In this document: in pieces, positions 1 to 9,848 of the stretch | How positions within the stretch are numbered: position 1 is the first letter of the stretch | Layout: each line of letters opens with the position of its first letter | Assembly (NCBI RefSeq): GCF_031755915.1 | Contig: NC_083383.1 | Span: 23,735,001 to 23,799,000, forward strand | Source of the DNA: Ziziphus jujuba | Lineage: Eukaryota > Streptophyta > Magnoliopsida > Rosales > Rhamnaceae | Reading direction: 5' to 3' | Length of the DNA stretch: 64,000 nt | Program-made: the position numbers and the translations under genes | Notes under the pieces: model-generated | Seen by the model: the letters and a program-made list of their open reading frames with translations, nothing else | Database searches by the model: none | Told to the model about the DNA's origin: nothing

Positions 1-804
1 TTTTATTAAAACTGGAAGATATTCAAATGTAAAATATTAAAACTGTTTTTTAAATCTTACATTTAGGTGAAAAACAAAAATTGATACAGAAATTTTTTTA
101 AATATTAAATTATATAAAATTTCATATTAAAAAATATTAAAAATATTAATTTTAAAATTTTATATTTTAATATTTTTTATATTAAAATTTGATAGAATTT
201 AATATCAATAATGTGAGATTGTTTTTAAGCATTGTTAATCAAATGTCAAAAAGATCCAAATTACAATAAATTAAAAACTTAAAAATTTAAATTATAAAAA
301 TTAAAAGATACTAAAATACAATTAACTTTTAGGAAAGAAACAAACATGCTCATTAGTTTTTGAAATTTAATAATTATCTATCATTTCAAAGGCTGAAACC
401 ATAACTTCATTTTATATGCGTTTTTTTTTTTTTTTCATTTCCAATTTTCAAATTCATTATCTTTTTTTTTTTTTTTCCTTTTTGTGGGGGGGTTTTTCCC
501 AAAAAAATGAAAATGCTATAAGTATAAGGATGCATTCAGAATTAGAAGCACTGTGTTTTGTCCATCTGGGTCACTCCATTTGCACAGAGTACTATCATCA
601 AACTGGTTTTGGACAACTCATAGCTTCTCCCAAGTCCCAGCAAACACATCATTAAACCCTCAAAACCAAGCAAAAAAATACACACAACACAGAATTCAAC
701 ATATTCAACCATTCAGAAACAGTTCAAAATCCAAAACCCAACTCTCCAAAAACATATATATATATATATATATTTTTTAAGTAGAAACATACAACGTAAA
801 TGTT

Positions 805-1167
805 TTATCCACTTGGTGTGGCGGGCTGAGCTTCGGGAGGAGGAATAACAGAGACTTCAACAGCAGCAGAAGCAGAAGAAGAATGATCATGGGAGAGCAA
901 GGTCCACTCGGGAGGGAGGGGAGGCAAGGGAGGGTAAACGGTGGGCTTGCGCTTGACGTCCCATGGCTGAGTCTTGCGTGGCCGAGTCTTCCTATGGTGC
1001 GCCGTGGCCTTCTTCTGTGGCCTGGACGAGCATTCTATCACCAACCCACCAACGTGCCTTGGCGCTTCTATCCGGACCACACCGCCACTGGGTCCCAGTA
1101 GCAATGCTGTGGACGGTGGGTTACGCAGTGATAACGCTTGAGCACCAAACATGGCGGACGCGAACAT
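805..1167 (-). CDS. PSRP6: Plastid-specific 50S ribosomal protein 6 (PSRP6-like), chloroplast precursor
   Basis: A 120-residue single-exon ORF. Residues 1 to about 42 look like a chloroplast transit peptide (Ser/Ala/Leu-rich, no acidic residues before Glu34). Residues 43-90 form the conserved core of the plastid-specific large-subunit protein: VIECSSRPQKKATAHH, then KTRPRKTQPWD, then PTVYPPLPPLPPEWT. The Ala/Ser/Pro-rich tail (91-120) is variable in the family. The product should act in the plastid 50S ribosome. The start at 1167 was chosen because it places a normal transit peptide before the core. A TATATAA box lies at 1295-1301 on the minus strand, about 130 bp upstream. The Mutator-like element begins only about 340 bp upstream of the start codon. 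The paralogous segment at 58.5-59.4 kb lacks this ORF. The family call rests on remembered core motifs, and the gene appears intact. Confidence 0.85.
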   Translation of the reverse strand: MFASAMFGAQALSLRNPPSTALLLGPSGGVVRIEAPRHVGGLVIECSSRPQKKATAHHRKTRPRKTQPWDVKRKPTVYPPLPPLPPEWTLLSHDHSSSASAAVEVSVIPPPEAQPATPSG

Positions 1168-1294
1168 TTGTTCCTCTGCCTCTTCTTCTTTCTTTTTTCG
1201 GCTCTGTTTCTCCCAAGGGCTTTTGGTTGATTGATTGAAACTGTAAAAATGGGTTTCTTTTTCTGGACCTCTCGTTTGTTTTTTTTTTTGCGGA

Positions 1295-1301
1295 TTATAT
1301 A
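1295..1301 (-). promoter_or_regulatory. Candidate TATA box of the PSRP6-like gene
   Basis: TATATAA on the minus strand, 128 bp upstream of the start codon, which leaves room for a roughly 90-nt 5' leader. The same motif is kept in duplication copy 2 near 59.21 kb although the coding region is gone there. Confidence 0.45.
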
Positions 1302-1498
1302 CGTATGTTATCTTTTGGAGAGTGCCTTTTTATTTATTTATTTTTTATTTTTTGGGTGATCGTTTATGTGAAAATTCTATGGATAACGCTGGTTAAATGT
1401 ATTTTGTTCTTGGGCTTACTCCCGATGGGGTTTTAGGTCCAGTTGGTTCACTTTCCACTTGGGCCTTCTATTTTTTTCTAGCCATCTTTTCTCCAAGC

Positions 1499-1507
1499 AT
1501 ATTTCAT
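1499..1507. repeat. Left 9-bp target site duplication of the MULE
   Basis: ATATTTCAT directly before the left terminal inverted repeat. It is identical to 9840-9848 and present once at the empty paralogous site 59377-59385. Confidence 0.9.
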
Positions 1508-1739
1508 GGGGAATTTGGCCCAATACCCCCATAGGACCGAGCTTCATGAATTTTACCCCCTCAATTCATTTCTTTTTTGATCTACCCCTCCAATCTTTTA
1601 AAATCCCAAAATACCCTTATGTGTTTTTTTTTTATATGTTTTTTTCTTTCCTTTCTTCGACTTTTCCCCTCCATCTCTTTATCCATAACCAGACCTTAGG
1701 AGCCCTCTGTTTCCTTTCATGAATCGGCCGGATTGTAAG

Positions 1740-3700
1740 CGTGGAGACTGCGCGTTTTGAAGGAGATGGTGAAGAGGTGACTCAGAGAGAAAACTGCAGG
1801 ATTTTAGAGAGCCCTAGGAGCAGAAGCAGAAGCAACAGGTAGGCAACAGCTCTAATTTTGATTTTCTGTTTGTGGTGTTGGGATTTTTTTTTTTTTTGGG
1901 AAAAATTGTGAAAGTTGTGTTCTGGTTTTTTTTTTTTTTTTAAATAACGGTGGTGGTAGGCATTTCTTGCTGAGAGATATGTATGATGATATGATGCTGG
2001 ATGGAGTACAGCCAAGTAGGGATACATTCCATTATGTCATCAGTTAGTGGAAAGGTGCTTTCATGTTTGTTATCATGGACTTTCATTCTTTCTGGAATTT
2101 TCCGTTTGGTTGATTTTGTTTTGTTGCAGGTGGATAAGCAAAATGCTCATTTCTTTGGTGTTACGATCAACGAGCAACAAGCCGAGTGTGGTATTGTAGA
2201 AAGAGTTACTTCAAATGCACAAAGCAAATTTAAGGTATGTATATTTCATATTTTTGCATTTAAATTGTTTATATACCATGTTTGATGACTATGAACTCTC
2301 TCTCTCTCTCTCTCTCTGCATCTGCATTTTCTTTTGTGTTGCTGGTGTGACATTAAATTTATAATCTAATTGCTTTATTTTCCAGTTACTTTATTTCGAG
2401 GAAGATGTGAATGGCGGTTATGGTTTGGCCCTACAGATACCATATCTTCTTTCCTATTGTGTCTCCAATCCATTTTCCATTTTATAGTGCATATGGTTTT
2501 TGCATTCTGAAAGCTGTCATGGTTGTTTAAAAAATTTGAAGCATAGATGGAGTCAACAGTGCCAATGATCATATACAATTGGTAGAAATGTTTTGTAATA
2601 ATCTTGTCATGTTAAACTTTCTGCTGTTATATCCTTCAATTTCTAAGTACTATGCATCTCTAATTTATTTTCAAAGCATAAAATTGTGGCTGTGAAATTG
2701 TGATTTTGAATATCACACATGGGTAGAACTTAAAATTAGTAACCTACCTGTGAATGTGACAATGATGCTCAACTTCTCTTTTCAAGTGAATGTCATTGCA
2801 TTGTTTCAAGTGGTCAAGTGGTATTGGTGTGGCATTTCAATGTATTTCTGTTCAGTCCTCTGACCTCATTCCTAAGGGCTTTCTTACTTGCAATTTGACT
2901 ACAATCCTTTAAACAATTGACTTATATAATTGTACTATGATTTTATGTAGCATGCTTCTTTTTATTTTACTTTGGTTCAGCAAATCTTTACCTTTAGTCA
3001 ATAATTTTGTCATATGGAAATGCTTTTTTTCCCCCCACCCCTCATCAAGCCATATAAATTTCAATATATATCATTGACACACAAAAATCATGACAGTCAA
3101 TTGCCTATTTAATTAAAATTCATTTAGCAGAATCTCTTCCTATGCACATGCATTTGACATTAGTGTGGTCTCTTTACAGATGGATAATTGATCCTCCTCT
3201 GGAGGTCAATGTACCATCAAAACGCACACCATGGCCTGATGCCCCTCCTGAACTCCCTACCAATGAAAATGTAGTGTTGGGCATCCAAGACCCGCACATC
3301 TAGATCAAAGAGACGAAGCAAGAGAAAGCATGACACAAGAACAGTGGACACACAGGTCGCTTCAAAGCATTCTGAACAAATTTGAAAATCTTAGCATGAA
3401 GACGGCTAGAGATGCATGCTGCTGTGTGAATTTTAGGCATCATTCTTCAGCATCATAAAAAAATTTGAATTGCAAAGGCTTATTAGCACAGAGGCAGATG
3501 GCCTAACCTGGTATATGTGAAAAGAATTCTTCACGCTGGGCCAGTTGATAACAGGCATTGGAGTTTGAATTTTCACTTAATTTTTCACAAATTTTTTCTT
3601 TCTTTTATATATTTTTGTTTGGGATATCAGGATTCTGGTTCAGCATGAGGTATGCCAGCAAAGTCTTGCCGTGTCTGCTACCTTGTAGGACTTTGTATCC
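1740..3700 (+). pseudogene. Captured host gene fragment inside the MULE (unrecognised product)
   Basis: Several stretches look like plant exons. One (about 2131-2234) is preceded by TTGTTGCAG and followed by GTATGTAT, and reads VDKQNAHFFGVTINEQQAE and onward without a stop. A second begins after TTTTCCAG near 2385 and reads LLYFEEDVNGGYGLALQ. A third follows CTCTTTACAG near 3179 and reads IIDPPLEVNVPSKRTPWPD and onward. About 60 bases on, the coding sense appears to jump frame into a basic, nuclear-type tail (SKRRSKRKHDTR) ending near 3385, so at least one frameshift is likely. I do not recognise the parent gene. The layout of exons and introns between MULE ends resembles a Pack-MULE capture. 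Part of it could instead be the element's own 5' leader. Confidence 0.45.
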
Positions 3701-3904
3701 AATATGTTTCGAATCTTATACATAATCTTGGAACATAGGAATTATAGAGTTGTGTTCAGCTGGATTTTCGTAGAAAAAAAGATACCAAAATGTAATAAAC
3801 AAAAAAGAAAAAAAAAAAAAAAGGAAACGTCCATATTTGTGAAAGGATCCAATTTCTTCCATATTCAGATTTTGTTTTTAGTTTTTGTACATGATTCTCT
3901 TGTC

Positions 3905-5237
3905 AATAACTGTTCACCATCGGTAATTCCCGAGGAAATCGTCGGTAAACTACAAATACCCTCTGGAAAAATTACCGACAGTTTCGTCGGTAATTCCCGA
4001 TGGTGTACAGTACGGCATATTTTGCCAATTTTTTTGGACCCCACAAGGCCCTTAATGTGTGTTGAATGAAAAAACATGCTAAACATGGATTCTATAATTG
4101 TACTAAGGAGAGACAATCAAAAAATTTCATAAAAGTGTATCAAAGTTTGCAAAAAATTGATGACTGTTCACCCTCGGGAAATTACCGATGAAACTGTCGG
4201 GAAAATCCAAATACCCTCTGGAAAAATTACCGACAGTTTCGTCGGTAATTCCCGATGGTGTACAGTACGGCATATTTTGCCAATTTTTTTGGACCCCACA
4301 AGGCCCCTAAGGTGTGTTGAATGAAAAAACATGCTAAACATGGATTCTATAATAGTACTAAGGAGAAAAAATCAAAAAATTTCATAAAAGTGTATCAAGT
4401 TTGCAAAAAATTGATGACTGTTCACCCTCGGGAAATTACCGTCGAAACGGTCGGGAAAATACAAATGCCCTCTGGAAAAATTACCGACAGTTTTGTCGGT
4501 AATGTCCCGAGGGTGTACAGTGCAGCATATTTTGCCAATTTTTTGGACCCCACAAGGCCCCTAAGGTGTGTTGAATGAAAAAACATGCTAAACATGGATT
4601 CTATAATTGTACTAAGGAGAGAAAATCAAAAAATTTCATAAAAGTGTATCAAAGTTTGCAAAAAATTGATGACTGTTCACCCTCGGGAAATTACCGACGA
4701 AACTGTCGGGAAACTACAAATGCCCTCTGGAAAAATTACCGACAGTTTCGTCGGTAATTTCCCAAGGGTGTACAGTGCAGCATATTTTGCCAATTTTTTG
4801 GACCCCACAAGGCCCCTAAGGTGTGTTAAATGAAAAAACATGCTAAACATGGATTCTATAATTGTACTAAGGAGAGAAAATCAAAAAATTTCATAAAAGT
4901 GTATCAAAGTTTGCAAAAAATTGATGACTGTTCACCCTCGGGAAATTACCGACGAAACTGTCGGGAAACTACAAATGCCCTCTGGAAAAATTACCGACAG
5001 TTTCGTCGGTAATTTCCCGAGGGTGTACAGTGCAGCATATTTTGCCAATTTTTTGGACCCCACAAGGCCCCTAAGGTGTGTTGAATGAAAAAACATGCTA
5101 AACATGGATTCTATAATTGTACTAAGGAGAGAAAATCAAAAAAATTCATAAAAGTGTATCAAAGTTTGCAAAAAATTGATGACTGTTCACCCTCGGAAAA
5201 TTACCGACGAAACTGTCGGGAAACTACAAATGCCCTC
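3905..5237 (+). repeat. 255-bp tandem repeat array, forward arm
   Basis: Five near-identical units with a spacing of 255 bp (anchor AAACATGCTAAACATGG at about 4072, 4327, 4582, 4837 and 5092), preceded by a partial unit. Each unit contains paired ACCGACGAAACTGTCGG and CCGACAGTTTCGTCGG motifs that can fold on each other, embedded in GTTCACCCTCGG...CCGAGGGTG. The short ORFs repeated in each unit are a consequence of the repeat and show no protein-like conservation. Confidence 0.9.
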
Positions 5238-6190
5238 TGGAAAAATTACCGACAGTTTCGTCGGTATGTTTCCGAGGGTGAACAGTCATCAATTTTTTGC
5301 AAACTTTGATACACTTTTCTGAAATTTTTTGATTTTATCTCTTTAGTACAATTATAGAATCCATGTTTTGCATGTTTTTTCATTCAACACACCTTAGGGG
5401 CCTTGTGGGGTAAAAAAAATTGGCAAAACAATACGTACTGTATACCCTCGGGAAAGTACCGACGAAACTGTCGGTAATTTTTCCAGAGGGCATTTGTAGT
5501 TTCCCGACAGTTTCGTCGGTAATTTCCCGAGAGTGAACAGTCATCAATTTTTTTCAAACTTTGATACACTTTTATGACATTTTTTGCTTTTCTCTCCTTA
5601 GTACAATTATAGAATCCATGTTTAGCATGTTTTTTCATTCAACACACCTTAGGGGCCTTGTGGGATCCAAAAAATTGGCAAAATATGCTGCACTGTACAC
5701 CCTCGGGAAATTACCGACGAAACTATCGGTAATTTTGCCAGAGGGCATTTGTATTTTCTCGACAGTTTCGTCGGTAATTTCCCGAGGGTGAACAGTCATC
5801 AATTTTTTGCAAACTTTGATACACTTTTATGAAATTTTTTGATTTTCTCTCCTTAGTACAATTATAGAATCCATGTTTTGCATGTTTTTTCATTCAACAC
5901 ACCTTAGGGGCCTTGTGGGGTCCAAAAAATTTGCAAAATATGCCGCACTGTACACCCTCGGGAATTACCGACGAAACTGTCGGTAATTTTTCCTTTTTTT
6001 TGCAAAATTTGATATACTTTTATGAAATTTTGGGATTTTCTCTCCTTAGTACAATTTTAAAATCCCTATTTGCCATGTTTTTGCATTCAACACACATTAT
6101 GGAACTTGTGGGGCCCAACAAATTGGTAAAACTTGATGGACTGTACACATTCGGAAATTACCGACGAAACCGTCGGTAATTTTTCCAAGG
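5238..6190 (-). repeat. 255-bp tandem repeat array, inverted arm
   Basis: The same 255-bp unit in reverse orientation (reverse-complement anchors near 5358, 5613 and 5868), with a truncated, diverged fourth unit to about 6190. The switch occurs about position 5237, where a unit meets its own mirror image. The two arms together form an inverted repeat of roughly 0.95 kb per arm. More distant solitary motifs (ACCGATG...CATCGGTAA) continue to 6250 and reappear at 7730-7820 inside an intron of the neighbouring gene. Confidence 0.85.
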
Positions 6191-6415
6191 TTTATTTGTT
6201 GGTTACGAAAAAGTGTTTCTGTAATTACCGATGGTGAATTGGGAATTATCGATGCACCATCGATAATCATCTTTCCTTTAATTTTTACCACAACCGAGGG
6301 TTTTTTTTTATCTTTTATCTTTTATCTTTTTTTTTCAACGGTTGTCATTAGTAAAGATAGGTTCAGCATATTAAGATAACATTAGTATAGACCGTCATAA
6401 CATTAAACATACGAT

Positions 6416-8104
6416 CTACATTGAAAGTTTATTAAAGTACAAATCAACAGCATATTTTTTTCTAAAAAACATAATGTCTTGCGGACCAAATGAAGGGTTC
6501 TCCTCACTACTCATGTACTCAATAAATTTCAGAGCGTAGACGCCACAATCACCCCTGCAGAATAGCATTAATGATTAGCATTAATGAAAACCAACTACGT
6601 GTATTTTCACACGTAACCACAATAAAAAACAGCAGCAATACAAGTTGTTTGAAATGACAACACATTCATACCCATTATCTTGGCGGGGTGCATCTTTGAT
6701 CATGGTCATCGTGAATGGATCTAAAGTGGGAGACACGTCCGGATTCTTCCCGTAATATCCCCCATCCCTCAATAGGTAAGGCAGCATATACGTAAGGCAT
6801 TCCGCATTCTTCAACTCTCTATTCTGGACATATTTATTTCCCATATTTGGATCGTATAAATCAATATGCCGGGCCTTCAAGTCCACACATGCTGCCAACC
6901 AATGCGCGCCTCCATTGTTGACAGGGATGTACACCTGCAAATTAGAACATAACCTCATTATCCACAAAATGGGAAACTTAGTGAGAATTTTTTTCAATAT
7001 ATGTATGGACTTACATAATCACATATCCGCCACGACACGCTAGGTTTGGGTGACCTCCCATGCACATAGTTACAAAGGGTCGCATCACATGAATATGTGC
7101 TACGAGATGCGCTCCATATGGGATAACGCCCTTTGATGGATGACTGCCAAATAATGAAATATATACAATATAACATATCATCAATTTATCATCAAGTCAC
7201 TCCTGTCATCTAGCAACCTCGTGCGCAGCTCATTTCCTTTGGAAATTTGCAAATCATACATCGAAGGGTACCTACAAAACTTTAACCCACTAATGAGTGC
7301 GAATTCCCACTTCGTAAACCGCACTGCAGATCCGCCGAAGTTAAACTCCAGTACTTCTGGATTGTTGGACTCAACTTGTCTGCAAAGCAGGTGATGCACT
7401 AACTGACCAGAGAACCGGAGGTTCTTCATGTCAAGTAAGTGTCCAAAACATGTTTGTCTATACTTTTCGAGCTGCTCACTTGTGAGGACACTTGTAATTA
7501 CTTTGTTCGCCCCTATTGGATTCCCGAATGAATGTGCCCTACCTTTATTTATATCGGCATCCTGCAACATCCGTTCCTTTGGAGCATCGATGGGCTGCAA
7601 TATGAATTACATAAATGGAACTGACATCAACGATTTAATCATACCCTATTTTTCCACCCTAACTTGATAATAATAATTTCCAACTAAATCTTAAGACATA
7701 TGGGTTCACATTTTTGCACAAGTGGTAATTACCGATGAAACCATCGGTAATCAACCTACAATGAACTAAAAAAAAAGCCCGATGGCCTATCGACAATTAC
7801 CGATGGCCATCGGGTGAAGTTTTTCTTCAGTTTTCACATTCATGAATAAATACTATCACATGTCTTATCATTTACCGCACAAAATAACCTAAATGAATAT
7901 AAAACTTACCGTATCAGATGGGGGAGAGGAAAGTGGAACGTGCCCTCGAAGTTTGGTGCTTTCCGTCTCAGATTTGGATTTCTTCCTAGTAGTACGTATA
8001 CGCTTAGAGTCGGGTGCTGCTGCTGTGCTACCACCGCGTCTCTTACTTTCCACCTTCTTAACTCCCTTCTTCGGTTGACGTCGCAAGTTCCTCTTTGGTG
8101 CCAT
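6416..8104 (-). CDS. Transposon-borne DUF1985 / Ulp1 (peptidase C48) protein, five predicted exons
   Basis: Exons inferred from splice sites: 8104-7910 (basic, Lys/Arg-rich N-terminus with nuclear-localisation-like runs), 7594 to about 7200 (DUF1985-like: LRFSGQLVHHLL, FNFGGSAVRFTKWEFALISG), 7143-7015, 6934-6672 and 6554-6416. The 7910, 7015 and 6672 ends have GTAAGT, GTAAGT and GTATGA donors; the starts after 7910, 7015 and 6672 follow TGCAG. Frames agree at all junctions except exon 2/3, whose donor is unclear. The C48 catalytic residues appear in order: His in GAHW, Asp in HIDLYDP, Gln in RQDNG, Cys in GDCGVYAL. The Gln and Cys motifs are joined only by the last splice. Known family function is cleavage of SUMO-like conjugates; in plants this DUF1985-plus-Ulp1 pair is commonly transposon-borne. 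The ATG at 8104 is the first in frame, but an upstream non-coding exon cannot be excluded. Confidence 0.75.
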
Positions 8105-8399
8105 TATAAAGTACAACCTACAAATGTACATTGACAACATTAATAAACTTTTATCTACCTTTAACAACATTGTCAACTATGTATACATACATGTATAAAT
8201 ATCCGCAATCCTCAATTTCATACGCTCTCTTCCTAAGGATATTGTGCATGCCATAACATTTACTGAACATTTAATGTATAGCAGTGTGCATGCCATCTAA
8301 ATATTTCTTTCTTCTTCTTCTTTAATTTTTTATTTTTTTCTTTTGTGGGGATAAAGTGTTTGCGTGTTTGCTTCTAGCTAACCATGTACCTAAAATTTT

Positions 8400-8409
8400 A
8401 TGCATCGAT

Positions 8410-8460
<51 letters not shown>

Positions 8461-8462
8461 CT
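8400..8462. repeat. (CT)n followed by (TA)n microsatellite
   Basis: A run of CTCTCT dinucleotides passing directly into TATATA, upstream of the Ulp1-like gene on its strand. It is low-complexity sequence with no further meaning visible. Confidence 0.9.
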
Positions 8463-8833
8463 ATACCTTTAGAAAGTACTAACTAGTTTCATTTACATAT
8501 AGCCCATAGAAACTTTTTATGCAGCCATCTAATGTATTTTTCTATGTAACAACTTGGTATATAAGGCATAAAACCTTAAAACAATGAGTTTTCGGACAAA
8601 ACCTTACATGAATGCATTACAAAGCAAGTATTGTGTGCTAAGTGACAATAGATATATCTTTCTACACTCATGTAACCTTTTATAAAGGGGGCAACCCAAT
8701 CAAGCCTAAGCATGGGAAATTTCAGACAACATTCTTACAGTATCAGACTTACAAACCTATATTAATCATAATGAGAAACAAGATCATATGCAATTGAATA
8801 AGAAATTAACTTATTTCTTAGATAAAATAAATG

Positions 8834-9111
8834 TTGTTTACCTTAACTTTGTAGTCAGGATAGTTATTGAGAGCCTTAAGCAAGAATGGAGTGTTGAGCT
8901 TAGCAATCCAACGAGCAGCAACAACCATCCCACAATATGCAAAAACCAGAACCAAATTGCTTATCCCATCATCATGCAAAATAAAAGAGAGGAAATGTAC
9001 CACTGCACCACTAGCTGCTATTAGTGTGTCTTTGATGCTATGGGTTCCACGAATCAATAAAAGGAAGTATTTTGAATCTTTATCAAAGGAAGCATTTTGA
9101 ATCTTTATCAC
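8834..9111 (-). pseudogene. Captured exon of a class 3 lipase (alpha/beta hydrolase) gene
   Basis: On the minus strand this reads FLLLIRGTHSIKDTLIAASG, then a stretch ending in YCGMVVAARWIAKL and NNYPDYKVK, immediately followed by a GTAAAC donor. This pattern is the exon just before the catalytic GHSLGG elbow in plant Lipase_3 / mono-diacylglycerol-lipase-like proteins. The serine-elbow exon itself is absent from the window. A 25-bp tandem duplication (ATTTTGAATCTTTATCA twice, 9070-9110) lies at its start. Minus-strand sequence at 9171-9371 may hold further degenerate pieces, but I could not align them with confidence. It is a fragment captured by the MULE and not a functional gene. Confidence 0.65.
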
Positions 9112-9839
9112 ATATAATTGTGAAAGTAGGCTACAGGAGTTGCAAGCATTATACTACTCAGTAACTGATATTAACCCACATCCGAATCTAGATCAAAAAG
9201 CCTGATTCGAGGTGATTTAAGCAGTCTGATTAAGAATGATTTGAAGCTATATATACCCCAGCTTTGGGCTTCTGAAGGAGCACATCTTCTTGAGAGTAGC
9301 CAGTGGATTCTAAAAACACCAGGAACGGCTTCTTTGAGACAAGAATATACACTTGCAACTTGTAGATACAATGCCTTAAGAAATAATTCAATTCAGCAAT
9401 TATTTTAGGCCTTTGAGCTCTACACTGTCGGTACCAGCATATAAATTTGCAACTTGGACATTACCCTACAAAGCACCAATTACATATCAAGGCCACCGAT
9501 ACAGCAATATTAGCTAAGAATTCACACAGAAAAAATCAAAAAGACATAAATTTGATTTTTCATGGAGGGATGCTTTTTCAGGGAGGAAAGAAAAAAAGAG
9601 GTCGAGCAGGATTTTTAAGGGGATTATTTGTGGGTTTTCTCAGGCAAGAAGAAAGAAAGGAAAGTAGAGGTGCGAGGATTCAGAATTATTGGCTTTGAGA
9701 ATGAGAAAAGGAAAATAAAGTAAGTTTTTGTTTTTATTAGGGGCAAAATAGGAAGCAAGGGGTAGATAAAAAACACTTGACAAAGAAGGGGTAAATATCG
9801 TCAGCCCTTTATTTTTGTGGGTATTGGGCCAAATTCTCC

Positions 9840-9848
9840 ATATTTCAT
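9840..9848. repeat. Right 9-bp target site duplication of the MULE
   Basis: ATATTTCAT directly after the right terminal inverted repeat, identical to 1499-1507. Confidence 0.9.

Larger units (their letters stand above)
1508..9839. mobile_element. Mutator-like element (MULE), about 8.3 kb, carrying an Ulp1 gene and captured exons
   Basis: The ends are inverted repeats. The left end starts GGGGAATTTGGCCCAATACC, and the reverse complement of the right end starts GGAGAATTTGGCCCAATACC. Weaker similarity (ATTTACCCC, ATCTACCCCT) extends the terminal repeats to roughly 100 bp. Immediately outside is a perfect 9-bp direct repeat ATATTTCAT (1499-1507 and 9840-9848), the target-duplication size typical of Mutator-like elements. 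The paralogous locus (59377-59385) has ATATTTCAT once, so it is an unoccupied site. No MURA-type transposase (MULE domain, SWIM zinc finger) is visible, so the element is probably non-autonomous. It contains candidate captured exons on the left, a 255-bp repeat array, a DUF1985/Ulp1 gene and a lipase exon. Confidence 0.9.

Noticed and set aside
4321..5638. Repeated 60-85-residue ORFs in the 255-bp array
   Set aside because: They recur because the DNA repeats; frames are unequal between units and no domain is visible.
3905..6190. CRISPR-like array
   Set aside because: The units are 255 bp with no unique spacers, and the setting is a eukaryotic transposon.
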